DNA of 38,317 bases from an uncultured Eubacterium sp. (GTDB lineage: Bacteria; Bacillota; Clostridia; Lachnospirales; Lachnospiraceae), in the NCBI GenBank assembly GCA_910584345.1, contig CAJTZX010000042.1:1-38317 (forward strand). Direction: 5' to 3'. Numbering within the stretch: position 1 is the first letter of the stretch; each line of letters starts with the position of its first letter. The notes below the pieces were generated by a model, which was not told the origin of the DNA, did no database searches, and was given only the letters and a program-made list of their open reading frames with translations. The translations under genes and the position numbers were made by a program. This document shows positions 26,128-35,589 of the stretch, piece by piece.

Positions 26128-26199
26128 TTTTAGATACATACCCGCTTTTAAATACATATCTGCTTTTAGATATATATCTGCCTTTAGATACATACCTGC
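26128..26199 (+). repeat. Four tandem copies of an 18-bp repeat
   Basis: Units start at 26128, 26146, 26164 and 26182, consensus TTTTAGATACATACCTGC, each with one to four differences; a fifth partial unit follows. It lies ten bases after the EFR1 stop. Confidence 0.85.
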
Positions 26200-26244
26200 T
26201 TTTAAAGTATTGTATACGACTTGGAACCGTTAACAAAATATAAA

Positions 26245-26300
26245 AAGCTTTAAAAGATGAAAGAAAGCTGTTACGGCAATTTTTTCATCTTTTAAAGCTT
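26245..26300. terminator. Perfect 18-bp inverted repeat between convergent genes
   Basis: AAGCTTTAAAAGATGAAA (26245-26262) pairs exactly with 26283-26300 across a 20-base spacer; the loop side is T-rich. It lies between the convergent EFR1 and DUF6106-like genes, consistent with a bidirectional terminator, though the stem is unusually long and AT-rich. Confidence 0.55.
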
Positions 26301-26371
26301 ATATTCACAGAAAACAAACCTAAAGAACTGTTGCAAAATAATTTTTATACTCTGCTGAGGATAAATTGCTG

Positions 26372-26875
26372 CTACTCAGAAAATACAATGCTTGCATGGT
26401 GCATCCGCACTTCATTTAGCATTGCCTCTGACGGCTCAACTTTAACTTCCTGCAGCATTCCCTGACTTGCAAAGATCATACTATAAATATTATGTTCTGT
26501 ATTGCCGGAAGAATAATCACGCACTTTTAACTGCGGATTGGAATGATATCCATCCAGCTTATGTGAACGAACTGGAGCCATACACTGCAGCTCGCTTAAT
26601 GTATACGTAGCCAGCTTCTTCCGCTTACTTTTATTTTTAACTACTGCGATATCCAGCTCGTCTGACACAAGCAAATATTCATATTCCCGATATCGGTTTT
26701 TAAAAGCCGTAAAACTGACTGGAACCATGATAATACCGACTAAAAAAAACAACGCCTGATACATTGCGCCGAATAACAGACAAATTAGCGTAATTAAAAT
26801 CAAACAAATCCGAAGCTGCTTTCCTTTTAGATCTTTTTCATCATGAACAATAACTTCTGCATATGATTCTGACAT
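26372..26875 (-). CDS. Small membrane protein, DUF6106-like
   Basis: 167 residues. A short N-terminal cytoplasmic part is followed by two hydrophobic segments (LRICLILITLICLLFGAMY and ALFFLVGIIMVPVSFTAF) and a soluble C-terminal domain (YEYLLVSDELDIAVVKNKSK, then YSMIFASQGMLQEV). This resembles the DUF6106 family of Lachnospiraceae, assigned from memory. Function unknown; the layout resembles PH-like membrane-anchored domains. It lies 30 bases downstream of clpX on the same strand and may be co-transcribed. AGGAGG precedes the ATG. Confidence 0.65.
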   Translation of the reverse strand: MSESYAEVIVHDEKDLKGKQLRICLILITLICLLFGAMYQALFFLVGIIMVPVSFTAFKNRYREYEYLLVSDELDIAVVKNKSKRKKLATYTLSELQCMAPVRSHKLDGYHSNPQLKVRDYSSGNTEHNIYSMIFASQGMLQEVKVEPSEAMLNEVRMHHASIVFSE

Positions 26876-26905
26876 ATGTTCCTCCTTAAAATCAGCGTCG
26901 GTATC

Positions 26906-28354
26906 TCAGCCTGCACCAAGACTTCCACGCGTATGTTCCGGCAGCCCTTGAATGCCCCGCATCGTAATTAACGGTCCGCCTTTGCCTTCTACATAATCTC
27001 CGGTAATCGTTACAATTCCTATATTATCATCCTTTGGAATCTCATACATAATATCCAGCATAAATTCTTCTAAAATTGCACGCAATGCCCTGGCTCCAAC
27101 CTTCTTTTCTTTTGCCTTTTTTGCAATCGCATGCAAAGCATCTTCCTCAAATTCCAGCTTAACCTCATCATAATCCAGCAATTTTTGATACTGTTTGATA
27201 ATCGCATTTTTGGGTTCAGCCAAAATTCTGACAAGCATATCTTCTGTTAACGCTTCCAGCGAAAACAAAATCGGCAGCCTTCCGATAAATTCAGGAATCA
27301 TACCAAATTTTCGGATATCTTCTACCGTTACTTGCGACAGCAGGTTTTCCTCCTTATCATATTTATCTTTCAAATCCGCCTGAAAGCCGATCGAAGACGC
27401 TTTATTCAGACGTTCCTTAATAATCTCATCCAAATCAGGAAACGCACCGCCGCAAATAAATAAAATGTCTTTTGTATTCACGATCGTCATCGGCACCATT
27501 GCGTTCTTGCTGCTCGCACCTACCGGAACCTCCACTTCTGCACCTTCCAGCAGCTTTAGCATTCCCTGCTGCACCGATTCACCACTGACATCACGCTGAT
27601 GCGTATTTCTTTTTTTAGCTATTTTATCGATCTCATCGATAAAAATAATACCATGTTCCGCACGGTCTACATCATTATCCGCAGCCGCAAGCAATTTAGA
27701 CACGACGCTTTCGATATCATCGCCAATATAACCTGCTTCTGTCAGGGAAGTCGCATCCGTAATTGCAAGCGGTACATCCAAAAGTCTCGCCAATGTTTTC
27801 ACCAAATATGTCTTACCGGAACCAGTCGGCCCTACCATTAGCATATTTGACTTTTCGATCTCAATCTCATCCTTTTGGTCGCTGTTTATTCTCTTATAAT
27901 GATTGTATACAGCTACAGATACCACTTTTTTCGCATGTTCTTGGCCAACGACATAATCATCCAGCTTGGCTTTTATTTTATGCGGAGCAGGAATCGCATG
28001 GATATCAAAAACCGGAGCTGCTTTTTTTTCCTTCGGCTTTTTCTTTTTTATCTTCTGCGCATTCGGCATCATATTTTGCAAATCAGCAAGATTAATCATA
28101 CTAATGTTCGGCATTTTCCCATTCATGTTCTGCATTGGCCCTAAAATATCATCCAACCGAAACCCTGACTGATTCATACCATCAAACGTGCGCTGCATAC
28201 AATCTTGACAAATGCAGATGTTATTCGGTATTTTGATCATTTTGCCTGCTACACTCTCCGGACGATGGCAGATATAACAGACTTCTTCATAATCATCATT
28301 TTTCTCTTCCCTGGCCTTATCTAAGTCCACTTCTCTAAAATCATGTTCTGACAT
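26906..28354 (-). CDS. clpX: ATP-dependent Clp protease ATP-binding subunit ClpX
   Basis: 482-residue AAA+ unfoldase that feeds substrates to ClpP. An N-terminal zinc-binding domain has Cys at 26, 29, 49 and 52. A longer than usual Met/Asn- and Lys-rich linker (about 70-115) leads to the AAA+ module with Walker A GPTGSGKT (175-182), pore loop GYIG (208-211, where most ClpX have GYVG) and Walker B IIFIDEID (236-243). The SIGF segment near 352 may be the ClpP-docking IGF loop. Family members are commonly 410-430 residues; the extra length is mainly the linker. No clpP is adjacent. A near-consensus promoter lies about 80 bases upstream. Confidence 0.92.
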   Translation of the reverse strand: MSEHDFREVDLDKAREEKNDDYEEVCYICHRPESVAGKMIKIPNNICICQDCMQRTFDGMNQSGFRLDDILGPMQNMNGKMPNISMINLADLQNMMPNAQKIKKKKPKEKKAAPVFDIHAIPAPHKIKAKLDDYVVGQEHAKKVVSVAVYNHYKRINSDQKDEIEIEKSNMLMVGPTGSGKTYLVKTLARLLDVPLAITDATSLTEAGYIGDDIESVVSKLLAAADNDVDRAEHGIIFIDEIDKIAKKRNTHQRDVSGESVQQGMLKLLEGAEVEVPVGASSKNAMVPMTIVNTKDILFICGGAFPDLDEIIKERLNKASSIGFQADLKDKYDKEENLLSQVTVEDIRKFGMIPEFIGRLPILFSLEALTEDMLVRILAEPKNAIIKQYQKLLDYDEVKLEFEEDALHAIAKKAKEKKVGARALRAILEEFMLDIMYEIPKDDNIGIVTITGDYVEGKGGPLITMRGIQGLPEHTRGSLGAG

Positions 28355-28436
28355 TATCTATTCCACTCCAATCCATTTTTCCATCCGGCTTTTTACAGAA
28401 GCTGACGCTTATTCAAATCAAAAGCCCGACTATACT

Positions 28437-28465
28437 ATTATAAAAAAATCCCTCCCATTTGGCAA
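28437..28465 (-). promoter_or_regulatory. Sigma-A-type promoter of clpX
   Basis: On the minus strand TTGCCA (28460-28465) and a consensus TATAAT (28437-28442) with a 17-base spacer, about 80 bases upstream of the ATG. Confidence 0.75.
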
Positions 28466-28530
28466 CAACTACAGAAAAATTTAATAATAAATTTATATCT
28501 CAACAAATAGGTCAAAATATCTGTCTATTT

Positions 28531-29595
28531 TCATACATACATCTTATCTTCGTCCTGCACACTGAAAGTCTCTTCCCGTCTGCGATCCAGTACTCGCAGA
28601 AATTTTCCAGCTTCTTCCCATGCCTTTTTTGATTCCTGAATCATTAGTTCACCCATTTGGAATACATGAAACATCCCCTCATAAATACTCAGCCTGACTT
28701 TTACACCGCTTTCTTTTGCCTTTTTCGCAAGTTCCGTGGAATCACTTAATAACATTTCAATGGAACCTACTTGAATCAGCATTGGCGGAAATCCGTCAAA
28801 GTCTCCAAACAACGGGGAAATATACGGATTTGCCGGATCTTCTTCTCCGACATAATCCCGATTGTATATCATACTTTCTTTTGTATTTCCAAACAACGGA
28901 TCTAGTGTATAATTTGTCTCATAAGACTCGCCGCTTGCCGTCAAATCTGTCCATGGCGACATCAAAATCAATCCTTCCGGCAATTCCATTCCATGGTCTT
29001 TCAAATATAAACATAACGCAAGCGCCAGGCCGCCTCCGGCCGAGTCTCCTGCAATCACAATCCTTCCTGGCTGGCACCCGGACTGTAAGAGCCACTGCCA
29101 TGCATCCAACGCATCTTCTAATGCAGCCGGATAAGGATTTTCAGGCGCAACTCTGTAATCCGGTGTAAAAACATTAATACCGCCGCCAATTTCATTATAT
29201 AACCCTGCAAAAGAGCGGTATTTATTACGCATTGCACCAATATAACCTCCCCCATGCAGCTGTAAAATTACACGATGTACGCTCGGATTCTGCGCAAGGC
29301 TTAATAGTTCTGCTTTGCATTTTAAAAGATCGATCTGGGTCAAATGAAAACAAGCCGGACATTTCCAGGGCGGTTCGACCAGATTTTTACGTATTTCCCC
29401 ATTTTGCAGCTTCGGACCAATCAGACGGTCTGCTGTCATGCGTGCAATCATATCCCGCACAAATGCAGCAAACATACTGCTTTTTTTCTCTTCTTTTTCT
29501 TCTTTCCCTTCTTTTGTCAGCTCTTTTGTCAATTCGTTTGCCAGTTCTTTTGACATTCCCTTCGATAATTCCTGATTCGTTATGTCTTCAGCCAT
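28531..29595 (-). CDS. Alpha/beta hydrolase, acetyl esterase/HSL family
   Basis: 354-residue cytoplasmic esterase-like hydrolase. The oxyanion motif HGGG (114-117) and nucleophile motif GDSAGG (183-188) define the hormone-sensitive-lipase family, and the C-terminal GMFHVFQ supplies the catalytic His. The first 40 residues are an unusual charged, repetitive segment (KELANELTKELTKEG, then EEKEEKKSS) not found in the family core. It is the last gene of an operon after an acyltransferase and a DUF6320 membrane protein, with a 47-base gap. The three probably make and modify, or turn over, one acylated product; the substrate is unknown. Confidence 0.88.
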   Translation of the reverse strand: MAEDITNQELSKGMSKELANELTKELTKEGKEEKEEKKSSMFAAFVRDMIARMTADRLIGPKLQNGEIRKNLVEPPWKCPACFHLTQIDLLKCKAELLSLAQNPSVHRVILQLHGGGYIGAMRNKYRSFAGLYNEIGGGINVFTPDYRVAPENPYPAALEDALDAWQWLLQSGCQPGRIVIAGDSAGGGLALALCLYLKDHGMELPEGLILMSPWTDLTASGESYETNYTLDPLFGNTKESMIYNRDYVGEEDPANPYISPLFGDFDGFPPMLIQVGSIEMLLSDSTELAKKAKESGVKVRLSIYEGMFHVFQMGELMIQESKKAWEEAGKFLRVLDRRREETFSVQDEDKMYV

Positions 29596-29642
29596 CTTTA
29601 TTCCTTCCTGAAATTACATTCCTTTCACACTTCCATTTTCCC

Positions 29643-30317
29643 TTACATCACATGAAATCTTCGTTTCAGCTCATTCCTCGCCCGCCTTCCTCCAATAATA
29701 AATGTTGCCAGAAACATCACACTCGAAAATCCCAATGCAACATAACTCATAACTGGATGGTGTACAACATCAAACAAACTGAGCAGCACACAAACGCCAC
29801 TGCACAAGATCATACAAATCTGAAACAGCAAATAGCTCTGCCAGCTGCGTATATTAATAAACATAGCTGCAATAATCATCACATCCATAATAATAAACAC
29901 CGTCGGAATTACATAATCGAGCGACCAATGCCGAAATCCAAGCACATAATCAATCACCACCAAATCAGCTGCTCCACATGCGACACCAATAATTACTTTA
30001 CTGCGATAACCTGCATGTTCATTTGCTATAATATAAAACAAAAAAAGCATCAAATATGCCAATGCGCCAACTACAATCACACTCCACCACATATCACTGT
30101 CCATGACATAATTCATGATGACTGCCACTGCCCCCAACACAATCGCTAAAAATAACGCTATTCTGGAAACCAGCTCCAATCTCCGTCCCTTTAGACGGAT
30201 ATCCGGATACCGTTCCTTTGCCTCACTGTCATTCTCCTGTTCAACGACACATTGACAGAGCGGACATACATCTGTCTGATCTAAAATATTCACACCACAA
30301 TGCAGACATTTATTCAT
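29643..30317 (-). CDS. DUF6320-like zinc-ribbon multipass membrane protein
   Basis: 224 residues. It begins with a zinc ribbon (CLHCGVNILDQTDVCPLC), then about seven hydrophobic helices (from RIALFLAIVLGAVAVIM onward) and a basic C-terminus (RRARNELKRRFHVM). The match to DUF6320 is by pattern. It overlaps the start of the upstream acyltransferase frame by eight bases, so the two are translationally coupled. The ribbon may recruit the soluble partners to the membrane. Confidence 0.75.
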   Translation of the reverse strand: MNKCLHCGVNILDQTDVCPLCQCVVEQENDSEAKERYPDIRLKGRRLELVSRIALFLAIVLGAVAVIMNYVMDSDMWWSVIVVGALAYLMLFLFYIIANEHAGYRSKVIIGVACGAADLVVIDYVLGFRHWSLDYVIPTVFIIMDVMIIAAMFINIRSWQSYLLFQICMILCSGVCVLLSLFDVVHHPVMSYVALGFSSVMFLATFIIGGRRARNELKRRFHVM

Positions 30318-31653
30318 AATACACCCCGTTGCTTTCTATCGATACATCCAGCCCTTCAGCCGCCAGTGTCCGAAAAAAAATCTTTTGCACAACAGGCTTT
30401 TCAAGCACTGAACTAAAGGTAAATACAAGTGTCTCTTTATAAGAACAAATGGTGCCTTTTAACAGCTGTCCTTTGCTCATTGCCAGAAACGAATGGAACA
30501 TCTCAATATAAGGTTCATAAGCATCACGCACTTTTATATTTCCAATATTCGTCACCGTCGTTGTATTCGCAAGCGCTGACTTTGTATAAACAGACCGAAT
30601 CGCCAGATTTTTAATAATAAGCGGCACCGCCCGCATCGCCAGATTTTTTTCATTTGACACATTATAAGAAAAGATATCTTCCAGATTATCTTTTTGAATC
30701 TGACTGCGTAAACTGTCCTTAACAATCTGCAGCACTTCCTCAAACGTATAATTTTCTTTTTCCGGCCAAAACTCAGCAGATACCATAACAAAAAAATTTT
30801 TTGTCGTAACCGAATCAAAATACGGACGCAGATTCACCGGAACCGCCGCACGGATCGGACGGGATGCCTGTGCACCATGCAGATATCCCTGATAAATGCT
30901 CCAAACCACAAGCGACACCAAATATTCATTAATACTCATCTCATGCCGCCTGCATACTTCTTTTAACTGCGGAATCTGAACATACCCATGCATCACGCCA
31001 AATTCCTGGGCCCGCAGCCTTGGCGCTTTCATAATATACGCCCGTCCAGAACGGTAGTTTCTTGCATGTCCCTTTTTATAGTTTTGCAAAAAACTATCTT
31101 CCCGGTTCAAAGACGTTTCCACACTCAGGCGATCCCCCTCCTGCTCACGCAGCTTTGGATGTGACAGCCGTAAATACTGATATGTCAGCTCTTTTAAAAA
31201 ATTAATACCACCCATACCATCCGTCAGCACATGAAAAACTTCCAGATTAATCCTGCACATATAATAAGTCACACGAAACAGATAACTGTTATTCCTGTTT
31301 TGTAAAATATAACGGCATGGATATGTATTTTCTTCAATCACCTCTGGAGCCGGCTTTCCATTTTCTTCAAAATAGTACCAAAAAAAGCCCTGCCGCAGAC
31401 GTACATTAAATCCATCAAATTTCGGCAGCACCATATCTAACGCCCTTTGCAGCACAGAACCAATCACCGGTTCCTTTAATACAACGCTGATGCGATATAC
31501 ATTTGTCATATCATCCCCTGCAATGACCGGAAATAAGTGGGCTGTATTATCCAGTTTGTCCCATTTTGGCTCACGCGCACGTCTGGATGATTTTCGCAAT
31601 GTATTCCGCTCCGTCTGTTTTGTTTGATTGTCTGTTTTATTCATATCGTTCAT
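30310..31653 (-). CDS. Condensation-domain-like acyltransferase (alcohol acetyltransferase type)
   Basis: 447-residue CoA-dependent acyltransferase of the chloramphenicol-acetyltransferase/condensation fold. The active-site motif HVLTDG (141-146, of the HHxxxDG type with one His replaced by Val) sits after a beta-strand, and the C-terminal half has PVNLRPYFDSVTTKNFF, matching the DFGW-type bridge region of the fold. The N-terminal 30 residues are Lys/Arg-rich. It starts the operon with the DUF6320 protein and an esterase. Annotated relatives are called alcohol acetyltransferases; acceptor and donor are unknown here. The catalytic His is His141, so the enzyme should be active. Confidence 0.82.
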   Translation of the reverse strand: MNDMNKTDNQTKQTERNTLRKSSRRAREPKWDKLDNTAHLFPVIAGDDMTNVYRISVVLKEPVIGSVLQRALDMVLPKFDGFNVRLRQGFFWYYFEENGKPAPEVIEENTYPCRYILQNRNNSYLFRVTYYMCRINLEVFHVLTDGMGGINFLKELTYQYLRLSHPKLREQEGDRLSVETSLNREDSFLQNYKKGHARNYRSGRAYIMKAPRLRAQEFGVMHGYVQIPQLKEVCRRHEMSINEYLVSLVVWSIYQGYLHGAQASRPIRAAVPVNLRPYFDSVTTKNFFVMVSAEFWPEKENYTFEEVLQIVKDSLRSQIQKDNLEDIFSYNVSNEKNLAMRAVPLIIKNLAIRSVYTKSALANTTTVTNIGNIKVRDAYEPYIEMFHSFLAMSKGQLLKGTICSYKETLVFTFSSVLEKPVVQKIFFRTLAAEGLDVSIESNGVYYE

Positions 31654-31752
31654 TGCATCACTTCGCTTTATTTTGTAATATTCCTATAACATAATTTGCC
31701 ATAAATTTATAAATTATGCAACTGTTTCTTACCAAAATAATATGAAAGAGCA

Positions 31753-31895
31753 GTTACTATTCACGGCCTGGGGCCGCTCATAGTAACGATTCGGGGCGAT
31801 ATTGAGAGTTTGCTTCGCAAAATCGCCCCTCACTCCTGAATCATGTTCTTGCGGAACGCGCAGCTAGTGCGCGTTCCTGACCCGTAAATAGTAAC
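31753..31895. repeat. 143-bp structured element with terminal inverted repeats (MITE-like)
   Basis: The ends GTTACTATTCACGG (31753-31766) and its near-complement (31882-31895, 13 of 14) bracket three nested hairpins. These are GTTACTAT/ATAGTAAC with an inner GGCC/GGCC, GGGGCGAT/ATCGCCCC, and a 10-bp GGAACGCGCA/TGCGCGTTCC. It is non-coding. It looks like a dispersed palindromic element, but no second copy is in this window. Confidence 0.7.
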
Positions 31896-31927
31896 AAAGA
31901 GCACACATCCATCAATGTGTACTCTTT
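31896..31927 (-). terminator. Terminator of ilvE
   Basis: Stem AAAGAG-c-ACACAT with ATGTGT-a-CTCTTT and a six-base loop, 19 bases past the ilvE stop and adjoining the 143-bp element. Confidence 0.7.
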
Positions 31928-31945
31928 ATCTCCAATAATCAATGT

Positions 31946-32980
31946 TTAGCAAATTTCCCTGATCCAGCCCTCAGGCGCTTCGATATGACCCATCTGGATT
32001 CCGGTCAATGTATCATAAAGCTTCTGAGTTACCGGTCCCATTTTCTCCATACCACTCGGGAAGCAGATTTCTTTGCCATGATCCACAATCTTTCCAACTG
32101 GAGAAATAACAGCAGCGGTTCCACACAGACCGCACTCTGCAAAATCTTTTACCTCTTCCAATGTCACTTTTCTTTGCTCTACTTCCAGATTTAAATATTT
32201 CTCAGCAACTACCATCAGCGAACGTCTCGTAATAGATGGCAAAATACTGTCAGACTGCGGTGTTACAATCTTATTGTCTTTGGTAACAAACAGGAAATTC
32301 GCTCCGCCGGTTTCTTCTACATATGTTCTCGTCCCTGCGTCCAGATACATGTTTTCGTCATAGCCTTCTTCATGCGCTGTAACGATCGGATACAGGCTCA
32401 TTGCATAATTTAATCCAGCCTTAATGTTTCCTGTACCATGCGGCGCTGCACGGTCAAAATCACTGACACGGATTGTCAAAGGTTTCACGCCTCCCTTAAA
32501 ATACGGGCCTACCGGTGTTGTAAAAATACGGAACTGATACTCATCTGCAGGTTTTACGCCAATTACCGCATTGCTGCCAAACATATACGGACGGATATAC
32601 AAAGTAGCCCCGGAACCATATGGCGGCACATAAGCTGCGTTTGCCTTTACTGTCTGGACAACAGCTTCCACAAACTTATCCTGTGGAAATACTGGCATAA
32701 TCAGACGCTTGCAAGTATCTTCCATACGCGCTGCATTTAAATCCGGCCGAAACGTTACGATTCTGCCGTCCTGTGTCGTATATGCTTTCAAACCTTCAAA
32801 ACAGGTCTGCGCATACTGCAGGACACATGCACACTCACTGATCGTAATCATATCATCCTCTATGAGCCTGCCTTCTTCCCATGCTCCATTCTTAAAGTCT
32901 GCCACATACCGTTTATCCGTCTTTCGATAGTTAAATCCAATATTTTCCCAGTCGATGTTCTTTTTCTCCATTTTCATCAT
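31946..32980 (-). CDS. ilvE: Branched-chain amino acid aminotransferase
   Basis: 344-residue cytosolic PLP enzyme that interconverts Leu, Ile and Val with their 2-oxo acids. It is class IV. The PLP Lys is in GTGNIKAGLNYA, and further family motifs are YIRPYMFGSNAVIGV, the ETGGANFLFV region near the active site and CGTAAVISPVG towards the end. AGGAAGG lies immediately upstream, so the start may be the second or fourth of the codons MMKM. It is monocistronic, with its own promoter and terminator. Confidence 0.95.
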   Translation of the reverse strand: MMKMEKKNIDWENIGFNYRKTDKRYVADFKNGAWEEGRLIEDDMITISECACVLQYAQTCFEGLKAYTTQDGRIVTFRPDLNAARMEDTCKRLIMPVFPQDKFVEAVVQTVKANAAYVPPYGSGATLYIRPYMFGSNAVIGVKPADEYQFRIFTTPVGPYFKGGVKPLTIRVSDFDRAAPHGTGNIKAGLNYAMSLYPIVTAHEEGYDENMYLDAGTRTYVEETGGANFLFVTKDNKIVTPQSDSILPSITRRSLMVVAEKYLNLEVEQRKVTLEEVKDFAECGLCGTAAVISPVGKIVDHGKEICFPSGMEKMGPVTQKLYDTLTGIQMGHIEAPEGWIREIC

Positions 32981-33025
32981 AACCTTCCTTAATAGTATGT
33001 CAATCCTCTGTGATTCTCTCGTTTT

Positions 33026-33054
33026 AGTTTACCTCCATGGATGAATGCTGTCAA
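33026..33054 (-). promoter_or_regulatory. Sigma-A-type promoter of ilvE
   Basis: On the minus strand a consensus TTGACA (33049-33054) and TAAACT (33026-33031) with a 17-base spacer, about 45 bases before the start. No T-box-like leader is visible. Confidence 0.8.
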
Positions 33055-34250
33055 GGAGGGAGATGTACTTTTTTATTTATATGTCATTGATAAAAATATT
33101 TTTACAACCTGATTACTATTTTTTCACTTTTACCTTTCCTGATGCTGTTATTTCCAATTCATGAACGATATTTACTTTATGAGGTATCTTATATGATGGC
33201 AAATGTTTTCTGCAATAAAATATAATTTCCTCCGTACTTAGCTTACAGGTATCTTCTAATACTATGTCCGCATGAATACAACTATCCCTGATTTCATCAC
33301 ATGTTCCATATACAAGTACTCTTTGAACTCCTTCCAGAGACAGGATTACACTTTCTACATCTTCCGGGTTTACACGATATCCATTGCTCTTTATAATTCT
33401 TCCCATCCGTCCTTGGAAATAAAGATATCCATCGTTATCGATACTTACAATGTCTTTCGTCCTTAACCAACCATTATCAAATAAACTTTCGTTCTCTAGA
33501 ATGTTTTTATAATATCCAGGCGTAACATTTTCACCTTTAATGTGCAGCTCTCCCATATTATTTTTTTCATTAGAGATCCTTATTTCAATCCCATCCAATT
33601 GCTTTCCTATAGAGCCAAATTTAGACAACCAGTCATTTTCTGTTAAAGATGCAACCAAAGGTGCAGCTTCCGTCAATCCATAATCTTGAATAAGCATTGT
33701 ATTAGGAAATCTTTCTATACCTCTTTTTAATAATTCTTTTGGAAATATACAGCTTCCGAAACTAATTCGACATAATTGCGAAAGATTATATTTACCAATT
33801 AGATCTTTATCCATTTTACATAATAAAATTAAAAGAGGAGATACTAAATGAACTCTTGTTATTCGATTTATGGACAACATTTTTAACAATTTGGAAATGC
33901 TAACCAAACCATCATATAAAACTACAGGTATTTTATAATATAAACAAAAAAGCATTTCACAAGTATTTCCATGAGAACTGCCTAAAAAAGATAAAATCAG
34001 CGCTTTCGCGTTTTCTTCAATTTTTCTCATCTTTTTTTTGATTGAAAAAATATTTGATAGTATATTCTCTTCCGTAAGCATCACTAATTTTGATTTACTT
34101 GTTGAACCTGAAGTTTCTAATAGCAATACTGTATTTTTTGCAATATTGTTATTTTTAACCTTAGGCAAAGTTATAGGACATTCCAAACAGTTTTCATCTA
34201 TATAAAAGATATGAATGTTCATATTTTGCACAATATCTTCTTGATCCCTA

Positions 34251-35589
34251 GTGCCTTGTTAAGTCCAAAACTGTATCAAAATATTTGTTTTATATCTTAG
34301 GCATGTTACTCTTAATTAAAAAGGAGTGATTCGTATGCCAAAGAAAAAATATGAAGTTTTATTAACCCCTGAAGATGAAGCTGTTTTAAAATCAATTACC
34401 CATGCTGGCAATAAATATTCTGCAAGGGAAATCCTGCATGCACAGGTTCTTATCCACAGTAATGACAGTAAACCCGAATCGAAAAAGAACAACCGGGAAC
34501 TGGCAGAGTGGCTTGATATCTCACCAACTACTGTAAACCAAATCCGCAGGACTTATTCTGAAAACGGCCTGCAGGCCGCCCTGCACCGTAAGACACGCAT
34601 TACACCTTCTGTGGCATCAAAAATCACCGGTGATTTTGAAGCAAAAGTAATTGCCACGGCGCTGGGGCCTCCGCCGGATGGATATTCACGATGGACACTG
34701 CGGCTGCTTGCAGAACATTGCATGGAGAAACAATACATCGTATCTGTTTCTTATGTTACCATCGGGGAACTTCTTAATACAAATGAGCTCAGGCCGCATT
34801 TAAGTAAATACTGGTGCATACCAAAGCAGAATGACGCTTCTTTTGTCGCAGGCATGGAAGATGTACTCGGCATTTACCAGCGTCCATACTGCAGTGGTGT
34901 CCCGGTCATCTGTATGGATGAAAAACCCGTGCAGCTTCTTGGTGAAATCAGGGAACGCATTTCAGCAAAGCCAGTGCATATAGATCCTGACACACAAATT
35001 CGAAAAGCCGGATACTGTGAAAAAATTGATTCTGAGTATGTGCGCTGCGGCACAGCAAGTATATTCATGTTTACGGAGCCTCTTGGCGGATGGAGGCATG
35101 CATATGCGCTTGAACACCGTACCAAAGGCGATTACGCGAATATGATGCTAAAAATTGCTGATGAATTCTATCCATCGTGTGAGCGGATTATCATAGTTTC
35201 TGATAACCTGAACACGCATGATAAAGCGTCTTTTTATGAAGCGTTTTCTCCCCAGACTGCTTACCGGCTTTCTCAAAAATTTGAAATGCATTATACGCCA
35301 AAACATGGAAGCTGGCTTAATATTGCGGAAACAGAGCTCAGCGCCCTGACCATGCAATGCCTTGGAAATAGGCGTATCCGATCATTGGAGAAACTAAACG
35401 GTACAATCTCTGACTGGGAGAAAGACCGTAACAAAAAACAGGTTGGAGTGAAATGGCATTTTACAACAGAAGACGCGCGAATTAAATTAAAACGCCTATA
35501 TCCAAAACCATTATTTGATAAATAAAACGCTGTTTTTTACTTTGATTTTAGTGCCTTGTTTTGATACAGTTTTGGACTTAACAAGGCAC
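34251..35589 (+). mobile_element. Intact IS630-family insertion sequence, 1,339 bp
   Basis: Perfect 31-bp terminal inverted repeats (34251-34281 and 35559-35589) begin GTGCCTTGTTAAGTCC. The element is flanked by TA on both sides (34249-34250 and 35590-35591), the target duplication typical of IS630/Tc1-mariner elements. It carries one transposase. A copy of GTGCCTTGTT also lies just inside the right end (35551), making a 10-bp hairpin with the terminal repeat. Confidence 0.95.
34335..35525 (+). CDS. IS630 family transposase
   Basis: 396-residue DDE transposase. The N-terminal helix-turn-helix region (ELAEWLDISPTTVNQIRRTY) binds the ends. The catalytic residues of the DDE/RNase H-like domain are Asp195 in VICMDEKPVQL, Asp290 in IIIVSDNLNTH and Glu332 in GSWLNIAETELS. 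AAGGAG at 34321 supports ATG 34335. The gene is undamaged and the repeats are intact, so the element may be active. It points opposite to the interrupted ligase gene. Confidence 0.95.
   Translation: MPKKKYEVLLTPEDEAVLKSITHAGNKYSAREILHAQVLIHSNDSKPESKKNNRELAEWLDISPTTVNQIRRTYSENGLQAALHRKTRITPSVASKITGDFEAKVIATALGPPPDGYSRWTLRLLAEHCMEKQYIVSVSYVTIGELLNTNELRPHLSKYWCIPKQNDASFVAGMEDVLGIYQRPYCSGVPVICMDEKPVQLLGEIRERISAKPVHIDPDTQIRKAGYCEKIDSEYVRCGTASIFMFTEPLGGWRHAYALEHRTKGDYANMMLKIADEFYPSCERIIIVSDNLNTHDKASFYEAFSPQTAYRLSQKFEMHYTPKHGSWLNIAETELSALTMQCLGNRRIRSLEKLNGTISDWEKDRNKKQVGVKWHFTTEDARIKLKRLYPKPLFDK

Noticed and set aside
29232..30149. A 305-codon plus-strand frame
   Set aside because: Antisense to the esterase and DUF6320 genes; its Asn/His/Ile-rich composition and lack of signals indicate a shadow frame.
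31739..31927. CRISPR-like or riboswitch interpretation of the structured stretch near ilvE
   Set aside because: There is no periodic repeat-spacer layout, the structure lies downstream of ilvE rather than in its leader, and the terminal inverted repeats favour a mobile or palindromic element.
33000..33110. T-box leader upstream of ilvE
   Set aside because: Only about 45 bases separate the consensus promoter from the start, too short for a T-box leader.
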